Source: a bacterium
GTDB lineage: Bacteria; Patescibacteriota; Gracilibacteria; Peribacterales; Peribacteraceae
Length of the DNA: 33,881 nucleotides
Assembly: GCA_027592135.1 (NCBI GenBank)
Contig: JAQCIJ010000010.1
Coordinates: forward strand, 1 to 33,881
Direction of reading: 5' to 3'
Shown here one piece after another: positions 9,290 through 17,695 of this stretch. Made by a program: the position numbers and the translations under genes. The notes under the pieces are model-generated. The model was not told the DNA's origin and did no database searches. It saw nothing but the letters and a program-made list of their open reading frames with translations. Each line of letters opens with the position of its first letter. Position 1 is the first letter of the stretch.

Positions 9290-10414
9290 ATGAAAGTAGC
9301 AATTGTCCATGAACTCCTCACCATGCGAGGTGGTGCCGAACGGGTGCTACGGATCCTTGCTGAGATGTATCCAGAGGCTCCTATTTACACTTTGCTCTAC
9401 AACGAGAAGAAGCTGGGAGAGTGGTTTCCACGAGAAAGAGTACGAAAACCGAAGCTCCCTAACTACTATCTACTAATCCCCAGCCCCTACCGTTTCAATC
9501 ATCATCTCTACCTCAAACACTTCCCAAAAATGGTCGAGTCGATGGATTTCTCAGAATATGATCTCGTGATCTCAACCTCTTCCGCGTTCGCGCACGGCAT
9601 TATTACCAATGGCAAACCAAAACATCTTTCGTATGTGCATGCTCCTGCCAGATACCTCTGGGATAGAACCCACGATGTCACCGAGAAAGCATCAAAAGGA
9701 ATACTTGGGTCTCTTAAGAAGAAATACCTCCAACGAACATTCCATCCCTTACGTACTTGGGATGCAGAAGCTTCGGCACGAGCTGACAAAATTATTGCAG
9801 CATCCAATGATGTAAAGCGGCGTATAGAGTTGTATTGGAGAAAACCCAGCGACGTGATCTATCCACCAATCGATGACTTCTGGATGAGAGAACGTGATGA
9901 AAAAAGAATGAAGAGTGAAGAGAGGTACTTCTTGATTGTCTCAACACTCGTTTCCTATAAAAATATTGAACTTGCTATTGAAGCGTGTAAGACACTCAAC
10001 CTCCCTCTGAAGATTGTTGGTGAAGGTCCATACAAAAAGCAACTGCAACGCATCACGCATCACGCATCACGCATCACCTTCTTAGGATATCAACCAAAGA
10101 AACAGCTCAAAGAACTGTATGCAGATGCAACTGCAGTGATCTTTCCCGGTAAAGAAGACTTCGGTCTTGTGCCACTCGAAGCTGCTGCTTGCGGCACTCC
10201 TGTCATCGCCTACCGAGGAGGTGGAGCACTCGAAACGATTATCGAAGGCAAGACGGGAACATTTTTTACAGAGCAAACCACGCAATCATTAATTGATACT
10301 CTGGAAAAGTTTGATCAAAATTTGTATTCAGAGAATGACTGTAAAGCAAGAGCAAAGGAGTTCTCTCAGGAGAGGTTTGAAAAGCAGATTCGGGAGGTAG
10401 TTGCTGGTCTGTAG
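9290..10414 (+). CDS. Glycosyltransferase family 4 protein
   Basis: MKVAIVHELLTMRGGAERVL; LIVSTLVSYKNIELAIEA; FPGKEDFGLVPLEAAACGTPVIAY. Confidence 0.9.
   Translation: MKVAIVHELLTMRGGAERVLRILAEMYPEAPIYTLLYNEKKLGEWFPRERVRKPKLPNYYLLIPSPYRFNHHLYLKHFPKMVESMDFSEYDLVISTSSAFAHGIITNGKPKHLSYVHAPARYLWDRTHDVTEKASKGILGSLKKKYLQRTFHPLRTWDAEASARADKIIAASNDVKRRIELYWRKPSDVIYPPIDDFWMRERDEKRMKSEERYFLIVSTLVSYKNIELAIEACKTLNLPLKIVGEGPYKKQLQRITHHASRITFLGYQPKKQLKELYADATAVIFPGKEDFGLVPLEAAACGTPVIAYRGGGALETIIEGKTGTFFTEQTTQSLIDTLEKFDQNLYSENDCKARAKEFSQERFEKQIREVVAGL
10049..10076. repeat. Heptanucleotide tandem repeat (CGCATCA)x4 inside the glycosyltransferase gene
   Basis: Four perfect cgcatca units, encoding RITHHASRIT. 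Confidence 0.93.
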
Positions 10415-10530
10415 CAGACCTCACTCCAAATACTGAACCATGATTTTCATGATGAAAGGATGAGGTCAATCAAAAGCTCCTTTCCATTTGATATTTCTTC
10501 GCACGAGTCCAGTCTGCCTTGATTTTTTTG

Positions 10531-10560
10531 GTTCGTTTTTGCATCAAGGCAAAAATGAAC
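10531..10560. terminator. Hairpin between convergent genes, possible bidirectional terminator
   Basis: gttcgtttttgc-atcaag-gcaaaaatgaac, 11 of 12 bp paired, followed by A-rich tract. Confidence 0.4.
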
Positions 10561-10571
10561 AAATAAAAAAA

Positions 10572-11012
10572 CTACGCCCTCGCCACTACCGCTCCGCCAA
10601 CAACTATCAACAGAGATCCAATAAGCAACTGTGGAACTTTTACCGTTTGCCATTCAGAAAATAACCACAGCCCCAAAGCAACAGTCACTAACGTATTCAT
10701 ATTAAACACCGGAGTGATAATACTGATAGACGCATCGTAGTTTTGCAAAGCTAGAAGAATACCAGAAACGCCGGCAGCCCATAGCGCACCTGCGGTGAAT
10801 GCATACCCTCCAGAGGTAAGTGAGACCTTCGTATCTTTCATGATCATCAGCATGATGATACCAATGACTACTGTGCCAACACCTGTACATATCACATAGA
10901 GCGGAATAGAAATCCCCTTCTCTGTACTCGCTTTTACTAACGTATTCGTTAATCCAAAAATAAGTCCTGGCAGTATTCCTCCGATGATTATTCCGTATGT
11001 TTGTGGACTCAT
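10572..11012 (-). CDS. Single-domain EamA/DMT-type small transporter
   Basis: MSPQTYGIIIGGILPGLIFGLTNTLVKAS..., repeated hydrophobic helices, C-terminal LLIGSLLIVVGGAVVARA. Confidence 0.7.
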   Translation of the reverse strand: MSPQTYGIIIGGILPGLIFGLTNTLVKASTEKGISIPLYVICTGVGTVVIGIIMLMIMKDTKVSLTSGGYAFTAGALWAAGVSGILLALQNYDASISIITPVFNMNTLVTVALGLWLFSEWQTVKVPQLLIGSLLIVVGGAVVARA

Positions 11013-11022
11013 GACGGAGAGT

Positions 11023-12069
11023 CTACTGGAAGAGTTTGCGCTGCGCATCTGCATTGAGCGTTATTCCTAAGAGTTTGTACCCAAGCTCTGTCACTGTTCT
11101 CCCCTTGGCAGTTCTCTGCAAGTATCCGCACTGCATCAAGTACGGTTCATACACATCTTCTAATGTATCTGCTTCTTCTGCAGTAGCAGCGGCAAGTGTC
11201 GAAAGTCCTACAGGACCTCCAGCAAACTTTTCGATAATCGTCCTGAGTATTTCTCTATCTGTATGGTCGAGACCTTTATTATCTATTCCCAATTTTCCGA
11301 GTGTAGTTTCTACGCGATGTTTACTGACCGTTGTCTCGTCACGTACTTGAGCAAAGTCTCGAATAGACCGCACAAGCCGATTGGCAATACGTGGAGTAGA
11401 GCGACAACTCTTTGCCAATAAGTATGCAGCCCCCTCTTCGAGTGGCACTTCTAATATTCCTGCAGTACGCTCTACAATCTGTTCCATCTCGATATCATTA
11501 TAAAAATTGAGTTTAAAGTTATGCGTAAACCGATCTCGCAGTGGTGCACTGATTGTTCCAATTTTTGTTGTTGCCCCTACCAATGTGAAGGGCTTTAAGT
11601 CCAGACGCATAGAACGAGCTGCGGGGCCTTTTCCAATAACAAGATCTAACGCGAAGTCTTCCATCGCGCTGTACAGCACTTCTTCTATCGCAGGTCGCAT
11701 ACGGTGAATCTCATCGATAAATAACACGTCTCCCTCTTCGAGATTACTCAGAATTGAGGCGAGATCACCAGGTTTTTCGATAGCAGGACCTGATGTGCCG
11801 CGCATCTGTGAACCCATTTCTCGTGCAATAATATTGGCTAGTGTTGTTTTTCCAAGACCAGGAGGTCCATGCAAAACCGCATGACCCAATGGCTCTCCTC
11901 GTTTTTTTGCCGCTTCAATGTGTACAATAAGATGCTCTTTTATCGCACTTTGACCAATATACTCACAAAGTTTTTTTGGACGCAATGTTACTTCGAATAC
12001 CTCTGTCTCACTTGGTGCTTGTGTTGGTTGAACCGCCGATTCTTTTCTTTTTTGTCGCTTGATTACCAT
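11023..12069 (-). CDS. ruvB: Holliday junction DNA helicase RuvB
   Basis: RPKKLCEYIGQ, HGPPGLGKTTLA, DEIHRM, GATTKIGTISAPLRDRF. Confidence 0.97.
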   Translation of the reverse strand: MVIKRQKRKESAVQPTQAPSETEVFEVTLRPKKLCEYIGQSAIKEHLIVHIEAAKKRGEPLGHAVLHGPPGLGKTTLANIIAREMGSQMRGTSGPAIEKPGDLASILSNLEEGDVLFIDEIHRMRPAIEEVLYSAMEDFALDLVIGKGPAARSMRLDLKPFTLVGATTKIGTISAPLRDRFTHNFKLNFYNDIEMEQIVERTAGILEVPLEEGAAYLLAKSCRSTPRIANRLVRSIRDFAQVRDETTVSKHRVETTLGKLGIDNKGLDHTDREILRTIIEKFAGGPVGLSTLAAATAEEADTLEDVYEPYLMQCGYLQRTAKGRTVTELGYKLLGITLNADAQRKLFQ

Positions 12070-12111
12070 GGGAGGTGGATAATACCAGAGAACGCTGTAC
12101 AATCATATCCA

Positions 12112-12744
12112 ATGAATGAAAAGATGAAAGTAACAACGGGCCTTCTTACAATGATGCTTCTGCTCTCCATAACAGACATCGCATTACTCGAAGGATTACC
12201 GAATGCAGAAGTGGCAGAAGGTATAGAGGGTACAGAAGGTGCAGAGGTAGAGAGCGGAGATACTTCCCCGCAACCAGAGGTGCCAACAACGCCAACGCCT
12301 GCAAATGGTGTACGAAAAGCTACGGGTCCTGATGTGCTTGAAACTCTCGTCAGTAATCAGATGACCTTTAGTGATACACGAGAAAAATTCGTTCTCGCAA
12401 AAGTTATCGAAACCGGCCGCGATACACTCACCACAAAAGCAATCTTAATTGATGGGGATAGAGCAGGTGCAATCGGATGGATAGACTCCCCAAATGTCAA
12501 AAAACACTATTTAGTCCTTAAAGAGGCCCTACATTCTGCATTTACCCCAGAGGTCAAAGATCTACTCGATGAGACGCAGAGGCGAGAAAATCACCCTACC
12601 AGAAACCTCCTAACCTTCTTTGATTCAGGAATTCTGCCAGAAAGAGTGGTTTTCGTCCGAGTACGTGAAAGACTGTACGAAATCCACATTGCAGAGGGCT
12701 CCTCTAATGCAATATTTAATCTAATAGAGGATTTGACGAACTAA
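12112..12744 (+). CDS. Hypothetical exported protein with Ala-Glu-Gly repeat
   Basis: MNEKMKVTTGLLTMMLLLSITDIALL hydrophobic N-terminus; AEGIEGTEGAEVE. Confidence 0.6.
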   Translation: MNEKMKVTTGLLTMMLLLSITDIALLEGLPNAEVAEGIEGTEGAEVESGDTSPQPEVPTTPTPANGVRKATGPDVLETLVSNQMTFSDTREKFVLAKVIETGRDTLTTKAILIDGDRAGAIGWIDSPNVKKHYLVLKEALHSAFTPEVKDLLDETQRRENHPTRNLLTFFDSGILPERVVFVRVRERLYEIHIAEGSSNAIFNLIEDLTN

Positions 12745-12770
12745 AGGAAATCGAAGTAATCAACGATTAC

Positions 12771-12815
12771 AAGGAAATCAAAGATCCTCGTTTTCCTCGA
12801 TTTCTTTGATTTCCT
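12771..12815. repeat. 13-bp inverted repeat within a period-9 simple-sequence tract upstream of rplK
   Basis: aggaaatcaaaga ... tctttgatttcct, 18-nt loop; flanking ttcctcgat ttctttgat ttcctcgat units. Confidence 0.75.
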
Positions 12816-12874
12816 CGATTTCTTCCCAGTATTCGTTTGACCTACATGAACCCATTACGTAGAGTATCGCAGCT

Positions 12875-13297
12875 ATGGCAAAAAAAGTTACCAAAGTAAT
12901 AAAGGCTCAAGCACGTGGAGGACAGGCAAACCCTGCGCCGCCACTCGGTCCTGTTCTCGGACAGGCTGGTGTTGATATTAATGCCTTCTGCACGCAGTTC
13001 AACGAGCGTACAGCAGACAAGCAAGGACAACTTATTCCTATTGTCATTAAAGTATACGAAGATCGAAGTTTTGTATTTGAGCTTAAGCAGCCACCAGCAG
13101 CTTCGATGATTATCGAAAAAGCAAAACTAAAGAAAGGAAGTGGAGAACCTAACAAAAATAAGGTTGGAAAACTTACACGATCTCAACTCAAAGAAATCGC
13201 TGAAGCAAAGATGCCAGACCTTAACGCAATCGACATTGAGGGTGCTATGGAGATTATTGCAGGGACTGCAAGAAGCATGGGTGTAACCATTGAATAA
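12875..13297 (+). CDS. rplK: 50S ribosomal protein L11
   Basis: [36 protein letters not shown]. Confidence 0.97.
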   Translation: MAKKVTKVIKAQARGGQANPAPPLGPVLGQAGVDINAFCTQFNERTADKQGQLIPIVIKVYEDRSFVFELKQPPAASMIIEKAKLKKGSGEPNKNKVGKLTRSQLKEIAEAKMPDLNAIDIEGAMEIIAGTARSMGVTIE

Positions 13298-13394
13298 TTT
13301 GTACTGCAGCATCTCTTGCAAAAAGTGCAATATCTTTAATGTGCATGTTTTCAGTTATAAACGTAACCTATATGCACCTTTCCTTACTTTAATT

Positions 13395-14030
13395 ATGGTT
13401 GAAAACCCTCTCTCAACAATTTTTGGATTCATTGGATCCTTTTATGGTCTTGTACTTCCACTCCTGACCATCTTCTTTCTAACAGTACTATTCCTTGCAA
13501 GCTTAAGCGTTCCAGGATCAAAACCTCGTCGCGTTGGAGATGCAATCTACTGCTATCTTATGCACGGAGTATCTGTTCTACTGATGACCGTCGGTGCATT
13601 GCCAACTGTCTTCTCTGTCTTTGCAGGCGTTGCCTATACAGGCCGAACCTACATAGCTCTACTGTTGGTATTTGCCTGCGGAGGACTCCTCTTCCTTGTG
13701 CAAGATCAAGCAACACAATCTTTGGATAGTGCATCCAAAGCAGTGACAGAGGCGATTTACTTTACGACAATCAAGATCATTGGAAACGTGATTGCTCTTC
13801 TTTCTGGAGTATCCATCTTCCTGAGTATCGTGCTTGCCTCCTTTCAGCCTGGATGGTGGGTAACCCCATTTGTTCTCCTTCTCTACGGAATGCTCCTTAG
13901 CTGGTGCACCAAAGGAAACCATGACTGGGAACTCATGAAGGCTCTCCAAGTACAATCTCCTGCTCCTGCAAGAGCGAGTACCCCAAAACTAAAGGCAAAG
14001 AAGCGTCCTGTGCGCAAAAACCGTAAATAA
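13395..14030 (+). CDS. Multi-TM membrane protein with basic C-terminus
   Basis: MVENPLSTIFGFIGSFYGLVLPLLTIFFLTVLFLAS...; C-terminus KLKAKKRPVRKNRK. Confidence 0.6.
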   Translation: MVENPLSTIFGFIGSFYGLVLPLLTIFFLTVLFLASLSVPGSKPRRVGDAIYCYLMHGVSVLLMTVGALPTVFSVFAGVAYTGRTYIALLLVFACGGLLFLVQDQATQSLDSASKAVTEAIYFTTIKIIGNVIALLSGVSIFLSIVLASFQPGWWVTPFVLLLYGMLLSWCTKGNHDWELMKALQVQSPAPARASTPKLKAKKRPVRKNRK

Positions 14031-14140
14031 GGCCACTTTTTCTTGCGCGCCCTCTCAATATCCCCCAAACTCCCTTTACTTTGTTGTGGGAGTCCTTCGG
14101 CTACGCTCTGGACGCTAGAACCACATTCCCCCTACCTATC

Positions 14141-14845
14141 ATGTCTAAAGCATCAGCAGTCGCGCGCGCGCACGGTAAGAAATATGAAGAGAAGAAAAAA
14201 CTTGTTGAAGAAGGAAAAATCTACTCAGTTGCAGAAGCTACCGAACTTCTTCCAAAGCTGAGTACAGTAAAGTTTGATGCCACTGCAGAAGTGCACATCA
14301 AAATTAACGCAAATACAACTCAGGCAGATCAGCTCGTTCGTACAACAGTTGCTCTTCCCCATGGAACAGGAAAGAAAATACGTATTGCAGCCTTCGTAAA
14401 AGACGACCAAGCAGATGCGGCAAAGAAGGCAGGAGCAGATATTGCTGGAATCACAGAATTAATGGCAGCAGTAGAGCAAGAGAAGATTGACTTCGATGTC
14501 GCAGTAGCAACACCGGACGTCATGAAAGATCTTGGTAAGGTTGCAAAGATTCTTGGACAGCGAGGACTTATGCCAAATCCTAAAGCAGGTACCGTAACGC
14601 CAGACGTAGCAAAAGCAATCGACGAACTAAAGAAAGGTCGTATCGAGTGTAAGATGGATAAGCAAGGAATTATACATACTGTATTCGGAAAAGTTTCTTT
14701 CGGTCCGCAGAAGCTAAAAGAAAACCTCGACGTGATTCTTCATGAAATTCGCGAAGCAAAACCTGCAGGAATTAAGGGTGAATACATCCAGACTATTTCT
14801 GTTAGTCCAAGCATGGGACCAGGTATTAGAGTGCAAAATGGATAG
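14141..14845 (+). CDS. rplA: 50S ribosomal protein L1
   Basis: MSKASAVARAHGKKYEE...; LPHGTGKKIRIAAF; GLMPNPKAGTVT. Confidence 0.97.
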   Translation: MSKASAVARAHGKKYEEKKKLVEEGKIYSVAEATELLPKLSTVKFDATAEVHIKINANTTQADQLVRTTVALPHGTGKKIRIAAFVKDDQADAAKKAGADIAGITELMAAVEQEKIDFDVAVATPDVMKDLGKVAKILGQRGLMPNPKAGTVTPDVAKAIDELKKGRIECKMDKQGIIHTVFGKVSFGPQKLKENLDVILHEIREAKPAGIKGEYIQTISVSPSMGPGIRVQNG

Positions 14846-14859
14846 TGGAAAAAGATATT

Positions 14860-15843
14860 TTATCCACAAAGTATTCTCTGTACCTCCTCAACGGATTCCA
14901 CTCGCACCAAACGTGCACGCATATCTGATGCCCCATCGATGCCTTTGACATAGCTTGCGAGGTGACGACGCATCTCCAGCATTCCCCTCTTTTGGCCTTT
15001 TACTTTTACGGCCAATTTACAGTGTTCGATGATAAAAGGTATTTTTTCCTCAAATGACAACCTTTCAACTGTCGGAATCATTTTTCCATTATCCTCTATC
15101 CGTTTTCCACTCCGAAGCCGAAAGGCTTCGGCTATGTCTTTCATCACCCACGGGTTTCCAAACGTTCCTCTCCCTACCATTACACCATCAAGGTTTTTGA
15201 TCTTATCCAGTGCATCTTGGCTGCAACGAATATCACCATTACCAATAACCGGAACAGATACATTCTCTTTAAGCTCGTAGATAGGATCCCAATTGGCATC
15301 CCCTCCAAACTTTCCCTCGTATGTGCGGCCGTGAATCGCCAGAGCATCAGCCCCTGCTTCTACGAGGCCCTGGCAAAATGGTATAAGATTATCGATACAA
15401 TCCCATCCGAGACGAGTTTTTACGGATACAGGAATAGACACTGCACGTTTCGTAGCATCCACAAGACGCTTTGCAAGTTCTGCATTTTTAAGAAGTGCAG
15501 AACCATGACAGCTGGATACTACTTTTGCTGCAGGGCATCCCATATTGATATCAATCCCATCGGCACCCATTTCTTCAATAACTTTTGCCGCAGACAAAAA
15601 GTGGTCTGGATCTTTTCCAAATACCTGCACAATAAACGGATACTCCGACTCTTTATCAAACTCTAACTCTTGCATCGTCTTCTTTGCACCATAATGAATA
15701 GCATCCGTACTCAAGAATTCAGTGTAAACAATCGTCTCTGGAGCGCACGTTTTTATCAACTGCCTATAAGAGCCATCCGTCACACCAGCCATAGGTGCAA
15801 GACAGATAAAAGGCCGAGAATACGTGTCCCACGAAAACTTCAT
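14860..15843 (-). CDS. dusB: tRNA-dihydrouridine synthase
   Basis: LAPMAGVTDGSYR, DINMGCPAAKV, SVKTRLGW, IHGRT, VIGNGDI, GVMVGRGTFGNPW. Confidence 0.93.
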   Translation of the reverse strand: MKFSWDTYSRPFICLAPMAGVTDGSYRQLIKTCAPETIVYTEFLSTDAIHYGAKKTMQELEFDKESEYPFIVQVFGKDPDHFLSAAKVIEEMGADGIDINMGCPAAKVVSSCHGSALLKNAELAKRLVDATKRAVSIPVSVKTRLGWDCIDNLIPFCQGLVEAGADALAIHGRTYEGKFGGDANWDPIYELKENVSVPVIGNGDIRCSQDALDKIKNLDGVMVGRGTFGNPWVMKDIAEAFRLRSGKRIEDNGKMIPTVERLSFEEKIPFIIEHCKLAVKVKGQKRGMLEMRRHLASYVKGIDGASDMRARLVRVESVEEVQRILCG

Positions 15844-15903
15844 TAGTTGCATTATAACAATATTTCCCTTTGTAAAGCCAGAAATACGTAAAGTGAATCT
15901 CTA

Positions 15904-16254
15904 ATGTGGCAACATAGGGGGGTAATGATTATCCCTAGTGCACTTGCTGCCGGCGTCACCCCTTCTTTGATCGATGGATCAGTTCCTGGATGTGACTTTA
16001 GAGAAGGCATAATAAATGCAGGTAGCTGTATTCCAGGTTTTATTGCCCATACTATTAAATTCGTTTTTGCGTTCTCTGCAGGGCTTGCCATCATCATGAT
16101 TACCTTGGCTGGATATGAGATTGTTATTGGTAGCTTGCCTGGTGGAAGTAGTGAGTCTGGTAAAAACCGACTGACTTGGGCTATTATAGGATTTATCATG
16201 TCAGCTGCGTCCTTCTTTATTATGGACTTCATTATTTCCGCCATCAGTGGCTAA
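15904..16254 (+). CDS. Two-TM pilin-like / T4SS-associated membrane protein
   Basis: FIAHTIKFVFAFSAGLAIIMITLAGYEIVIGSLPGGSSESGKNRLTWAIIGFIMSAASFFIMDFIIS, same layout as the 3814-5623 proteins. Confidence 0.55.
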   Translation: MWQHRGVMIIPSALAAGVTPSLIDGSVPGCDFREGIINAGSCIPGFIAHTIKFVFAFSAGLAIIMITLAGYEIVIGSLPGGSSESGKNRLTWAIIGFIMSAASFFIMDFIISAISG

Positions 16255-16266
16255 CCTCTCTCTATT

Positions 16267-17514
16267 ATGCCGTCCAAAAAAGATCAGAACGCTTTCACCT
16301 CCATTCGTGTAATAGGCAAAAAGGCACAACGTCTTTTGCAACGAGCAAAAGGTTCCGAGCCAGAGGTAACGAAGCAGCTAGTAAAGAGACCAATTCATAC
16401 CAAAGCACACGACGAAATGATTATGCACATCTCTGTTCAGAGTGTTGTACGTGCTGCATTTGGCATTCTTGCTGTCGCTGCAGGTACATGGCTTGTGTAC
16501 CATCTGCGCGATAAGATTCTTTTACTCTTCCTTGCAACATTTATCGCAGCAGTTATCGACCCAAGTGTCGATAAGATGGAACGCCACGGTGTACCCAGAG
16601 GTATCGCGATACTGGTACATTACTTCTTTGCCATATTTATTCTGCTATTCTTGCTTTTATCATTTATTCCAATCATTGCAGAGCAGATCCAAGGAATCTC
16701 TATCATCATCTCTGCAGAAGTTGATGCGTTCCTCAGTAATCCTCAAATAGATCTTCCTCTTGTAAAAGATGAAGCAAACCTGAGGCTTACAGGACTGGCC
16801 AAGTCGACACTACAAAACTTAAACATCAATCAGTTTACTGATGCACTAGCACAATTCGGACAGAGTCTATCTTCTGCTGCACAAGGTGGAGTGCGCTTTG
16901 CTACACGGCTTGCAGGAGGTGTTGTTGGATTCTTTATCAGCATGATTATTGTTTTGGTACTTGCATTCTTCATGCAGCTCGAAAAAGAAGGTATTGTGCA
17001 ATGGTTCCGATCATTCTTTAAGAATGATTACCGTGTCTACCTCGACAACAAGTTCGAAGCAATGCACTCAAAGATCGGACAATGGGCACGAGGAGAACTT
17101 CTTCTGATGCTGACGATCTTCTCACTAACCCTTGTTGCTCTCCTAATCCTGCGTATGCCGTACGCACTCACTCTCGCAGTACTTGCTGGTATCTGTGAGT
17201 TTATCCCTGCTGTAGGGCCGTTTATTGCCGCTGTACCTGCTGTGCTTATCGCGTTTACACAGGGTGGATTTATAATGGGTCTTATTACTATGGGTGTGTA
17301 CTACATTATTCAGTGGTGTGAAAATAATCTTCTTGTTCCATTGATCATGAAACGTGCTGTAGGGCTTTCCCCTATCGCCATCCTCTTTGCGATGCTTGTC
17401 GGTGTAAGCTTTTCTGATACTGTTCACCCCGTTCTTGGAATTATGCTCGCCGTTCCTACGACAACGCTTATTACCATATTCCTCGAAGATTGGCGTATGT
17501 CTGGAAAGAAGTAA
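16267..17514 (+). CDS. AI-2E / PerM-family transporter
   Basis: Multi-TM; FLATFIAAVIDPSVDKMERHGVPRGIAIL; ICEFIPAVGPFIAAVPAVLIAF. Confidence 0.88.
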   Translation: MPSKKDQNAFTSIRVIGKKAQRLLQRAKGSEPEVTKQLVKRPIHTKAHDEMIMHISVQSVVRAAFGILAVAAGTWLVYHLRDKILLLFLATFIAAVIDPSVDKMERHGVPRGIAILVHYFFAIFILLFLLLSFIPIIAEQIQGISIIISAEVDAFLSNPQIDLPLVKDEANLRLTGLAKSTLQNLNINQFTDALAQFGQSLSSAAQGGVRFATRLAGGVVGFFISMIIVLVLAFFMQLEKEGIVQWFRSFFKNDYRVYLDNKFEAMHSKIGQWARGELLLMLTIFSLTLVALLILRMPYALTLAVLAGICEFIPAVGPFIAAVPAVLIAFTQGGFIMGLITMGVYYIIQWCENNLLVPLIMKRAVGLSPIAILFAMLVGVSFSDTVHPVLGIMLAVPTTTLITIFLEDWRMSGKK

Positions 17515-17564
17515 ATAATGCTTTCCAAAGCACAATAACACGACATTTACCCTATTTTTGTCAC

Positions 17565-17593
17565 TGCACAGAGTGAGGATTTTTTGATACAAT
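17565..17593 (+). promoter_or_regulatory. Candidate extended -10 promoter for clpC
   Basis: TGATACAAT (extended -10; box 17588-17593) upstream of the CIRCE-like element; the -35 (tgcaca) is weak. Confidence 0.5.
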
Positions 17594-17614
17594 GTTTAGA
17601 ATCTTAATCGACAT

Positions 17615-17641
17615 TTAGCACTCAAAACAGTAGACTGCTAG
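17615..17641. promoter_or_regulatory. CIRCE-like operator (HrcA site) upstream of clpC
   Basis: TTAGCACTC-aaaacagta-GACTGCTAG against consensus TTAGCACTC-N9-GAGTGCTAA: left arm 9/9, right arm 7/9, spacing exactly 9. Confidence 0.75.
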
Positions 17642-17695
17642 CAGTGTCACACGGATTCAGTTATCACTTTCCATTATCCGTTTTCCACTTCTGTC

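Noticed and set aside
11869-12111. N-terminal extension of the 291-aa ORF over ruvB
   Set aside because: The extension is antisense to conserved ruvB; the start at 12112 gives a hydrophobic, signal-like N-terminus after a TACAAT box.
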